Assembly (NCBI GenBank): GCA_038277395.1
Contig: CM076194.1
Span: 183,211,227-183,275,226 of the forward strand
Reading direction: 5' to 3'
DNA: 64,000 nucleotides
From: Dryocosmus kuriphilus
Taxonomy: Eukaryota; Arthropoda; Insecta; Hymenoptera; Cynipidae
Shown here: positions 1 through 9,700 of the stretch, piece by piece
Position numbering within the stretch: the first letter of the stretch is position 1
Layout: each line of letters opens with the position of its first letter
Notes under the pieces: generated by a model
What the model saw: only the letters and a program-made list of their open reading frames with translations
Told to the model about the DNA's origin: nothing
Databases searched by the model: none
Made by a program: the position numbers and the translations under genes

Positions 1-5
1 TTCGT

Positions 6-32
6 TAACCGGCCACTTTTGACCAACGGTTA
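6..32. repeat. 6-bp inverted repeat near the SatA unit start
   Basis: TAACCG at 6-11 and CGGTTA at 27-32 are perfect inverted copies separated by 15 nt. The pair recurs in nearly all core monomers. In monomers 52571, 57498, 58313 and 59947 the right arm is followed by AGG instead of TGG, which leaves the arms intact, while 59130 changes the left flank (GTTAACCGTCC). A short dyad like this could be a protein site or chance; no function is claimed. Confidence 0.5.
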
Positions 33-49
33 TGGTTTTATCGATCAAA

Positions 50-514
50 AACTGTTTTCACAAAATCAAAAAATCCATTTTCCGGCTAAACTATGAGAGA
101 TACAAAAAAAATGTAAGAAAGTAAAATTGTTCAGCTCAAAGAGGTCTACAAACTTGCTTTCTATCATTTTTTTGATCAGACGCGTAGTTTTTGAGTTATT
201 CGTGAAATATGTTAATTCGTATAAAAAAATCTACTTTTTCGCAAAAGTATGCGAGATACGTGAAAATATCAAGAAGCAGAATTATTCACCTTCCAAGGAC
301 CTACAAATTCCCTTGGAACCATTTTTTGATACAACCCATACTTTCTTCATTAAACGTATAAAACCGTTCTTTTCATCAAAAAATACATTACTATACAGTC
401 AATAAAAAGTTATTAAAAGTTATTGAAAAATCTGCCCGCTACTCAGGCGCGTTCTCATCACCTGTCTCGCGCTCACCAATCAATGAATTTATATCTAAAA
501 CGTAAATTTCTTCA
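50..514 (+). repeat. Diverged ~155-bp sub-repeats A, B and C inside the SatA monomer
   Basis: Three parts of the monomer align with each other at multiples of about 155 bp. A and B share TATGNGAGATAC at 92 and 248 (offset 156), CTACAAA at 146 and 301 (offset 155), CATTTTTT followed by GAT at 165 and 320, and a CGT motif at 201 and 355. A and C share TCAAAAAATNCATT at 66 and 376, an offset of 310, twice the sub-repeat length. By hand alignment roughly three fifths to two thirds of positions agree between A and B over 92-176 and 248-330. C is weaker but collinear at both ends. The remaining part of the monomer, about 515-820, may hold two further, more decayed sub-repeats with the GTC tract inserted, which would give five units of about 155 bp plus the tract, but that part is suggestive only. 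Confidence 0.75.
291..318. repeat. 8-bp inverted repeat TTCCAAGG/CCTTGGAA
   Basis: TTCCAAGG at 291-298 and CCTTGGAA at 311-318 are perfect inverted copies around a 12-nt loop, recurring in almost every core monomer. In the diverged domain the stem is altered: some copies read CCAAGG with CCCTGG (about 50430 and 51255), others CCCAGG with CCCTGG (about 54518 and 56965), and others keep the left arm but have TCTTGGAA on the right (about 52080, 52860 and 53695), which still allows a G-T pair. The changes do not restore full pairing, so the sequence gives no evidence that the hairpin is maintained by selection. Confidence 0.6.
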
Positions 515-560
515 TTTTTTACACAGTTTGGCTGAAAAATGCAATTTTTTTATTATTACA

Positions 561-578
561 TTCTCATCTCAATGAGAA
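561..578. repeat. 7-bp hairpin TTCTCAT/ATGAGAA, 4-nt loop
   Basis: TTCTCAT at 561-567 and ATGAGAA at 572-578 form a perfect inverted repeat around CTCA. It is retained in almost all SatA monomers, including the diverged ones. Exceptions are the irregular copy at about 16945, where bases are missing on both sides, and the copy at about 48645, which reads TTACTCAT. Confidence 0.6.
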
Positions 579-611
579 GGTATTAGTTTTATGTGAAAAC
601 TGACTTTCGCG

Positions 612-625
612 GATTTCATGAAATC
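612..625. repeat. 14-bp perfect palindrome GATTTCATGAAATC
   Basis: The 14 bases at 612-625 read identically on both strands, and the inner TTTCATGA (614-621) recurs 18 bp downstream at 632-639. The pair is present in nearly all SatA monomers. In three diverged monomers the palindrome centre is changed to TTCAAGAAATC (about 52400, 54015 and 56465). A perfect dyad plus a half-copy is the shape expected of a site for a dimeric DNA-binding protein, but no binding factor can be named. Confidence 0.6.
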
Positions 626-673
626 TCCACGTTTCATGACCCCCTGAACCCGAAAAAAAAGGTTTTACGTTGG

Positions 674-733
674 TGTCTGTCTGTCGTTGTTGTCGTCGTT
701 GTCGTCGTTGTCGTCGTTGTTGTTGTCGTCGTA
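674..733 (+). repeat. Variable GTC/GTT trinucleotide tract within each SatA monomer
   Basis: Each monomer carries a run of GTC and GTT triplets bounded on the left by GGTGTCTGTCTGTC and on the right by GTAG followed by CTGTGGACAC or GTGTGGACAC. The commonest internal pattern is a nine-base sub-unit, GTCGTCGTT, repeated two or three times between GTTGTT blocks. Tract length is the most variable part of the monomer. The shortest are at 52467-52485 and 54910-54927, essentially without the nine-base sub-unit. Among the longest are 50816-50872, 54081-54136 and 56532-56587, with an extra sub-unit. Interruptions such as TCGTGTTG, ATCG, GACG and GCCG mark individual copies. The arrangement is a short tandem repeat nested in a long one, consistent with replication slippage superimposed on array turnover. 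Confidence 0.9.
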
Positions 734-3700
734 GTCTGTGGACACGATAACTTTCGAAGGACTAATCGGATTGGATTGCGCTTTGGCTCACTTCTTTAAA
801 GTGTAAAAAGTAAGGACGAGTTCGTTAACCGGCCACTTTTGACCAACGGTTATGGTTTTATCGATCAAAAACTGTTTTCACAAAATCAAAAAATCCATTT
901 TCCGGCTAAACTATGAGAGATACAAAAAAAATGTAAGAAAGTAAAATTGTTCAGCTCAAAGAGGTCTACAAACTTGCTCTCTATCATTTTTTTGATCAGA
1001 CGCGTAGTTTTTGAGTTATTCGTGAAATATGTTAATTCGTATAAAAAAATCTACTTTTTCGCAAAAGTATGCGAGATACGTGAAAATATCAAGAAGCAGA
1101 ATTATTCACCTTCCAAGGACCTACAAATTCCCTTGGAACCATTTTTTGATACAACCCATACTTTCTTCATTAAACGTATAAAACCGTTCTTTTCATCAAA
1201 AAATACATTACTATACAGTCAATAAAAAGTTATTAAAAGTTATTGAAAAATCTGCCCGCTACTCAGGCGCATTCTCATCACCTGTCTCGCGCTCACCAAT
1301 CAATGAATTTATATCTAAAACGTAAATTTCTTCATTTTTTACACAGTTTGGCTGAAAAATGCATTTTTTTTTATTATTACATTCTCATCTCAATGAGAAG
1401 GTATTAGTTTTATGTGAAAACTGACTTTCGCGGATTTCATGAAATCTCCACGTTTCATGACCCCCTGAACCCGAAAAAAAAGGTTTTACGTTGGTGTCTG
1501 TCTGTCGTTGTTGTCGTCGTTGTCGTCGTTGTCGTCGTCGTCGTTGTCGTCGTAGTCTGTGGACACGATAACTTTCGAAGGACTAATCGGATTGGATTGC
1601 GCTTTGGCACACTTCTTTAAAGTGTAAAAAGTAAGGACGAGTTCGTTAACCGGCCACTTTTGACCAACGGTTATGGTTTTATCGATCAAAAACTGTTTTT
1701 CACAAAATCAAAAAATCCTTTTCCGGCTAAACTATGAGAGATACAAAAAAAATGTAAGAAAGTAAAATTGTTCAGCTCAATGAGTTCTACAAACTTGCTC
1801 TCTATCATTTTTTTGATCAGACGCGTAGTTTTTGAGTTATTCGTGAAATATGTTAATTCGTATAAAAAAATCTACTTTTTCGCAAAAGTATGCGAGATAC
1901 GTGAAAATATCAAGAAGCAGAATTATTCACCTTCCAAGGGCCTACAAATTCCCTTGGAACCATTTTTTGATACAACCCATACTTTCTTCATTAAACGTAT
2001 AAAACCGTTCTTTTCATCAAAAAATACATTACTATACAGTCAATAAAAAGTTATTAAAAGTTATTGAAAAATCTGCCCGCTACTCAGGCGCATTCTCATC
2101 ACCTGTCTCGCGCTCACCAATCAATGAATTTATATCTAAAACGTAAATTTCTTCATTTTTTACACAGTTTGGCTGAAAAATGCATTTTTTTTTTATTATT
2201 ACATTCTCATCTCAATGAGAAGGTATTAGTTTTATGTGAAAATTGACTTTCGCGGATTTCATGAAATCTCCACGTTTCATGACCCCCTGAACCCGAAAAA
2301 AAAGGTTTTACGTTGGTGTCTGTCTGTCGTTGTTGTCGTGTTGTCGTCGTTTGTCGTCGTCGTCGTTGTTGTCGTCGTAGTCTGTGGACACGATAACTTT
2401 CGAAGGACTAATCGGATTGGATTGCGCTTTGGCACACTTCTTTAAGTGTAAAAAGTAAGGACGAGTTCGTTAACCGGCCACTTTTGACCAACGGTTATGG
2501 TTTTATCGATCAAAAACTGTTTTCACAAAATCAAAAAATCCATTTTCCGGCTAAACTATGAGAGATACAAAAAAAATGTAAGAAAGTAAAATTGTTCAGC
2601 TCAAAGAGTTCTACAAACTTGCTTCTATCATTTTTTTGATCAGATCAGACGCGTAGTTTTTGAGTTATTCGTGAAATATGTTAATTCGTATAAAAAAATC
2701 TACTTTTTCGCAAAAGTATGCGAGATACGTGAAAATATCAAGAAGCAGAATTATTCACCTTCCAAGGACCTACAAATTCCCTTGGAACCATTTTTTGATA
2801 CAACCCATACTTTCTTCATTAAACGTATAAAACCGTTCTTTTCATCAAAAAATACATTACTATACAGTCAATAAAAAGTTATTAAAAGTTATTGAAAAAT
2901 CTGCCCGCTACTCAGGCGCGTTCTCATCACCTGTCTCGCGCTCACCAATCAATGAATTTTATATCTAAAACGTAAATTTCTTCATTTTTTACACAGTTTG
3001 GCTGAAAAATGCAATTTTTTTATTATTACATTCTCATCTCAATGAGAAGGTATTAGTTTTATGTGAAAACTGACTTTCGCGGATTTCATGAAATCTCCAC
3101 GTTTCATGACCCCCTGAACCCGAAAAAAAAGGTTTTACGTTGGTGTCTGTCTGTCGTTGTTGTCGTCGTTGTCGTCGTCGTCGTCGTTGTTGTCGTCGTA
3201 GCCTGTGGACACGATAACTTTCGAAGGACTAATCGGATTGGATTGCGCTTTGGCTCACTTCTTTAAAGTGTAAAAAGTAAGGACGAGTTCGTTAACCGGC
3301 CACTTTTGACCAACGGTTATGGTTTTATCGATCAAAAACTGTTTTCACAAAATCAAAAAATCCATTTTTCCGTCTAAACTATGAGAGATACAAAAAAAAT
3401 GTAAGAAAGTAAAATTGTTCAGCTCAATGAGTTCTACAAACTTGCTCTCTATCATTTTTTTGATCAGACGCGTAGTTTTTGAGTTATTCGTGAAATATGT
3501 TAATTCGTATAAAAAAATCTACTTTTTCGCAAAAGTATGCGAGATACGTGAAAATATCAAGAAGCAGAATTATTCACCTTCCAAGGCCTACAAATTCCCT
3601 TGGAACCATTTTTTGATACAACCCATACTTTCTTCATTAAACGTATAAAACCGTTCTTTTCATCAAAAAATACATTACTATACAGTCAATAAAAAGTTAT

Positions 3701-6700
3701 TAAAAGTTATTGAAAATCTGCCCGCTACTCAGGCGCGTTCTCATCACCTGTCTCGCGCTCACCAATCAATGAATTTATATCTAAAACGTAAATTTTTCTT
3801 CATTTTTTACACAGTTTGGCTGAAAAATGCAATTTTTTTATTATTACATTCTCATCTCAATGAGAAGGTATTAGTTTTATGTGAAAACTGACTTTCGCGG
3901 ATTTCATGAAATCTCCACGTTTCATGACCCCCTGAACCCGAAAAAAAAGGTTTTTACGTTGGTGTCTGTCTGTCGTTGTTGTCGTCGTTGTCGTCGTTGT
4001 CGTCGTTGTTGTCGTCGTAGAGTCTGTGGACACGATAACTTTCGAAGGACTAATCGGATTGGATTGCGCTTTGGCACACTTCTTTAAGTGTAAAAAGTAA
4101 GGACGAGTTCGTTAACCGGCCACTTTTGACCAACGGTTATGGTTTTATCGATCAAAAACTGTTTTCACAAAATCAAAAAATCCATTTTCCGGCTAAACTA
4201 TGAGAGATACAAAAAAAATGTAAGAAAGTAAAATTGTTCAGCTCAAGAGTTCTACAAACTTGCTCTCTATCATTTTTTTGATCAGACGCGTAGTTTTTGA
4301 GTTATTCGTGAAATATGTTAATTCGTATAAAAAAATCTACTTTTTCGCAAAAGTATGCGAGATACGTGAAAATATCAAGAAGCAGAATTATTCACCTTCC
4401 AAGGACCTACAAATTCCCTTGGAACCATTTTTTGATACAACCCATACTTTCTTCATTAAACGTATAAAACCGTTCTTTTCATCAAAAAATACATTACTAT
4501 ACAGTCAATAAAAAGTTATTAAAAGTTATTGAAAAATCTGCCCGCTACTCAGGCGCGTTTCTCATCACCTGTCTCGCGCTCACCAATCAATGAATTTATA
4601 TCTAAAACGTAAATTTCTTCATTTTTTACACAGTTTGGCTGAAAAATGCAATTTTTTTATTATTACATTCTCATCTCAATGAGAAGGTATTAGTTTTATG
4701 TGAAAACTGACTTTCGCGGATTTCATGAAATCTTCACGTTTCATGACCCCCTGAACCCGAAAAAAAAAGTTTTTTACGTTGGTGTCTGTCTGTCGTTGTT
4801 GTGTTGTCGTCGTTGTCGTTGTTGTCGTCGTAGCCTGTGGACACGATAACTTTCGAAGGACTAATCGGATTGGATTGCGCTTTGGCTCACTTCTTTAAAG
4901 TGTAAAAAGTAAGGACGAGTTCGTTAACCGGCCACTTTTGACCAACGGTTATGGTTTTATCGATCAAAAACTGTTTTCACAAAATCAAAAAATCCATTTT
5001 CCGGCTAAACTATGAGAGATACAAAAAAAATGTAAGGAAAGTAAAATTGTTCAGCTCAAAGAGGTCTACAAACTTGCTTTCTATCATTTTTTTAATCAGA
5101 CGCGTAGTTTTTGAGTTATTCGTGAAATATGTTAATTCGTATAAAAAAAATCTACTTTTTCGCAAAAGTATGCGAGATACGTGAAAATATCAAGAAGCAG
5201 AATTATTCACCTTCCAAGGACCTACAAATTCCCTTGGAACCATTTTTTGATACAACCCATACTTTCTTCATTAAACGTATAAAACCGTTCTTTTCATCAA
5301 AAAATACATTACTATACAGTCAATAAAAAGTTATTAAAAGTTATTGAAAAATCTGCCCGCTACTCAGGCGCGTTCTCATCACCTGTCTCGCGCTCACCAA
5401 TCAATGAATTTATATCTAAAACGTAAATTTCTTCATTTTTTACACAGTTTGGCTGAAAAATGCAATTTTTTTATTATTACATTCTCATCTCAATGAGAAG
5501 GTATTAGTTTTATGTGAAAACTGACTTTCGCGGATTTCATGAAATCTCCACGTTTCATGACCCCCTGAACCCGAAAAAAAAGGTTTTACGTTGGTGTCTG
5601 TCTGTCGTTGTTGTCGTTGTTGTCGTCGTTGTCGTCGTTGTCGTGTTGTCGTCGTAGTCTGTGGACACGATAACTTTCGAAGGACTAATCGGATTGGATT
5701 GCGCTTTGGCTCACTTCTTTAAAGTGTAAAAAGTAAGGACGAGTTCGTTAACCGGCCACTTTTGACCAACGGTTATGGTTTTATCGATCAAAAACTGTTT
5801 TCACAAAATCAAAAAATCCATTTTCCGGCTAAACTATGAGAGATACAAAAAAAATGTAAGAAAGTAAAATTGTTCAGCTCAAAGAGTTCTACAAACTTGC
5901 TCTCTATCATTTTTTTTGATCAGACGCGTAGTTTTTGAGTTATTCGTGAAATATGTTAATTCGTATAAAAAAATCTACTTTTTCGCAAAAGTATGCGAGA
6001 TACGTGAAAATATCAAGAAGCAGAATTATTCACCTTCCAAGGACCTACAAATTCCCTTGGAACCATTTTTTGATACAACCCATACTTTCTTCATTAAACG
6101 TATAAAACCGTTCTTTTCATCAAAAAATACATTACTATACAGTCAATAAAAAGTTATTAAAAGTTATTGAAAAATCTGCCCGCTACTCAGGCGCATTCTC
6201 ATCACCTGTCTCGCGCTCACCAATCAATGAATTTATATCTAAAACGTAAATTTCTTCATTTTTTACACAGTTTGGCTGAAAAATGCAATTTTTTTATTAT
6301 TACATTCTCATCTCAATGAGAAGGTATTAGTTTTATGTGAAAACTGACTTTCGCGGATTTCATGAAATCTCCACGTTTCATGACCCCCTGAACCCGAAAA
6401 AAAAGGTTTTACGTTGGTGTCTGTCTGTGTTGTTGTCGTTGTTGTCGTCGTTGTCGTCGTTGTTGTCGTCGTTGTCGTCGTAGTGTGGACACGATAACTT
6501 TCGAGGGACTAATCGGATTGGATTGCGCTTTGGCTCACTTCTTTAAAGTGTAAAAAGTAAGGACGAGTTCGTTAACCGGCCACTTTTGACCAACGGTTAT
6601 GGTTTTATCGATCAAAAACTGTTTTCACAAAATCAAAAAATCCATTTTCCGTCTAAACTATGAGAGATACAAAAAAAATGTAAGAGTAAAATTGTTCAGC

Positions 6701-9700
6701 TCAATGAGGTCTACAAACTTGCTCTCTATCATTTTTTTGATCAGACGCGCAGTAGTTTTTGAGTTATTCGTGAAATATGTTAATTCGTATAAAAAAATCT
6801 ACTTTTTCGCAAAAGTATGCGAGATACGTGAAAATATCAAGAAGCAGAATTATTCACCTTCCAAGGACCTACAAATTCCCTTGGAACCATTTTTTGATAC
6901 AACCCATACTTTCTTCATTAAACGTATAAAACCGTTCTTTTCATCAAAAAATACATTACTATACAGTCAATAAAAAGTTATTAAAAGTTATTGAAAAATC
7001 TGCCCGCTACTCAGGCGCATTCTCATCACCTGTCTCGCGCTCACCAATCAATGAATTTATATCTAAAACGTAAATTTCTTCATTTTTTACACAGTTTGGC
7101 TGAAAAATGCAATTTTTTTATTTTTTACATTCTCATCTCAATGAGAAGGTATTAGTTTTATGTGAAAACTGACTTTCGCGGATTTCATGAAATCTCCACG
7201 TTTCATGACCCCCTGAACCCGAAAAAAAATGGTTTTTACGTTGGTGTCTGTCTGTCGTTGTTGTCGTCGTTGTCGTCGTCGTCGTTGTTGTCGTTTGTGG
7301 ACACGATAACTTTCGAAGGACTAATCGGATTGGATTGCGCTTTGGCGCACTTCTTTAAAGTGTAAAAAAAGTAAGGACGAGTTCGTTAACCGGCCACAGC
7401 GGTTTTTGACCAACGGTTATGGTTTTATCGATCAAAAACGGTTTTCACAAAATCAAAAAATCCATTTTCCGGCTAAACTATGAGAGATACAAAAAAAATG
7501 TAAGAAAGTAAAATTGTTCCGCTCAAAGAGTTCTACAAACTTGCTTTCCATCATTTTTTTAATCAGACGCGTAGTTTTTGAGTTATTCGTGAAATATGTT
7601 AATTCGTATAAAAAAATCTACTTTTTCGCAAAAGTATGCGAGATACGTGAAAATATCAAGAAGCAGAATTATTCACCTTCCAAGGCTACAAATTCCCTTG
7701 GAACCATTTTTTGATACAACCCATACTTTCTTCATTAAACGTATAAAACCGTTCTTTTCATCAAAAAATACATTACTATACAGTCAATAAAAAGTTATTA
7801 AAAGTTATTGAAAAATCTGCCCGCTACTCAGGCGCATTCTCATCACCTGTCTCGCGCTCACCAATCAATGAATTTATATCTAAAACGTAAATTTCTTCAT
7901 TTTTTACACAGTTTGGCTGAAAAATGCAATTTTTTTTATTATTACATTCTCATCTCAATGAGAAGGTATTAGTTTTATGTGAAAATTGACTTTCGCGGAT
8001 TTCATGAAATCTCCACGTTTCATGACCCCCTGAACCCGAAAAAAAAAGGTTTTACGTTGGTGTCTGTCTGTCGTTGTTGTCGTTGTTGTCGTCGTTGTCG
8101 TCGTTGTCGTTGTTGTCGTCGTAGAGTGTGGACACGATAACTTTCGAAGGGACTAATCGGATTGGATTGCGCTTTGGCTCACTTCTTTAAAGTGTAAAAA
8201 GTAAGGACGAGTTCGTTAACCGGCCACTTTTGACCAACGGTTATGGTTTTATCGATCAAAAACTGTTTTCACAAAATCAAAAAATCCATTTTCCGTCTAA
8301 ACTATGAGAGATACAAAAAAAATGTAAGAAAGTAAAATTGTTCAGCTCAATGAGTTCTACAAACTTGCTCTCTATCATTTTTTTGATCAGACGCGTAGTT
8401 TTTGAGTTATTCGTGAAATATGTTAATTCGTATAAAAAAATCTACTTTTTCGCAAAAGTATGCGAGATACGTGAAAATATCAAGAAGCAGAATTATTCAC
8501 CTTCCAAGGGCCTACAAATTCCCTTGGAACCATTTTTTGATACAACCCATACTTTCTTCATTAAACGTATAAAACCGTTCTTTTCATCAAAAAATACATT
8601 ACTATACAGTCAATAAAAAGTTATTAAAAGTTATTGAAAAATCTGCCCGCTACTCAGGCGCGTTCTCATCACCTGTCCGCGCTCACCAATCAATGAATTT
8701 ATATCTAAAACGTAAATTTCTTCATTTTTTACACAGTTTGGCTGAAAAATGCAATTTTTTTTATTATTACATTCTCATCTCAATGAGAAGGTATTAGTTT
8801 TATGTGAAAACTGACTTTCGCGGATTTCATGAAATCTCCACGTTTCATGACCCCCTGAACCCGAAAAAAAAAGGTTTTTACGTTGGTCTGTCTGTCTGTC
8901 GTTGTTGTCGTTGTCGTCGTTGTCGTCGTCGTCGTTGTTGTCGTCGTAGCCTGTGGACACGATAACTTTCGAAGGACTAATCGGATTGGATTGCGCTTTG
9001 GCACACTTCTTTAAAGTGTAAAAAGTAAGGACGAGTTCGTTAACCGGCCACTTTTGACCAACGGTTATGGTTTTATCGATCAAAAACTGTTTTCACAAAA
9101 TCAAAAAATCCATTTTCCGTCTAAACTATGAGAGATACAAAAAAATGTAAGAAAGTAAAATTGTTCAGCTCAATGAGTTCTACAAACTTGCTCTCTATCA
9201 TTTTTTTGATCAGACGCGTAGTTTTTGAGTTATTCGTGAAATATGTTAATTCGTATAAAAAAATCTACTTTTTCGCAAAAGTATGCGAGATACGTGAAAA
9301 TATCAAGAAGCAGAATTATTCACCTTCCAAGGACCTACAAATTCCCTTGGAACCATTTTTTGATACAACCCATACTTTCTTCATTAAACGTATAAAACCG
9401 TTCTTTTCATCAAAAAATACATTACTATACAGTCAATAAAAAGTTATTAAAAGTTATTGAAAAATCTGCCCGCTACTCAGGCGCATTCTCATCACCTGTC
9501 TCGCGCTCACCAATCAATGAATTTATATCTAAAACGTAAATTTCTTCATTTTTTACACAGTTTGGCTGAAAAATGCAATTTTTTTTTATTACATTCTCAT
9601 CTCAATGAGAAGGTATTAGTTTTATGTGCAAAATTTGACTTTCGCGGATTTCATGAAATCTCCACGTTTCATGACCCCCTGAACCCGAAAAAAAAGGTTT

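Larger units (their letters stand above)
1..820 (+). repeat. Representative SatA monomer with landmarks
   Basis: First complete unit, used here as a coordinate reference. It is AT-rich. In order it holds: a TAACCG/CGGTTA inverted repeat (6-32); ATCGATC (40-46); sub-repeat A (about 50-204), which contains an ACGCGT MluI site (180-185); sub-repeat B (about 205-359), with an 8-bp inverted repeat (291-318); sub-repeat C (about 360-514), opening near a TATAAAA string (357-363) and holding an AATAAA string; a 7-bp hairpin (561-578); a 14-bp palindrome (612-625); an A8 run after CCCG (about 653-660) that varies in length between copies; the GTC/GTT tract (about 674-733); and a CTTTAAAG palindrome (794-801). 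The unit has no terminal inverted repeats or target-site duplications, so it does not look like an intact transposon. The TATAAAA and AATAAA strings are expected by chance in such AT-rich DNA and are not called as signals. Confidence 0.95.

Noticed and set aside
127..405. A 92-codon open frame recurring in many SatA monomers
   Set aside because: It begins at TTG and not ATG, has an AT-rich low-complexity composition, and is broken by frameshifts in many copies. In the diverged domain it accumulates amino-acid changes freely (for example the copies at 49451 and 52725), so there is no sign of selection on a protein. It spans sub-repeats A and B and recurs only because the unit is repeated.
355..410. 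TATAAAA and AATAAA strings as promoter and polyadenylation signals
   Set aside because: Such words are expected by chance in DNA this AT-rich, and no transcript or frame between them is credible.
593..799. A ~68-codon frame with a long valine run on the plus strand
   Set aside because: It starts at GTG, and the valine run is just the GTC/GTT tract read in one frame. Other frames of the same tract give arginine-cysteine or serine-leucine runs, and tract length changes shift the frame between copies.
1..820. SatA unit as an intact transposon or LTR element
   Set aside because: No terminal inverted repeats, long terminal repeats, target-site duplications or coding domain were found; copies abut head to tail with no intervening host DNA.
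1486..1689. Minus-strand frames with threonine or aspartate-asparagine runs
   Set aside because: These are the reverse reading of the same trinucleotide tract and unit start, begin at a TTG, and change frame from copy to copy.
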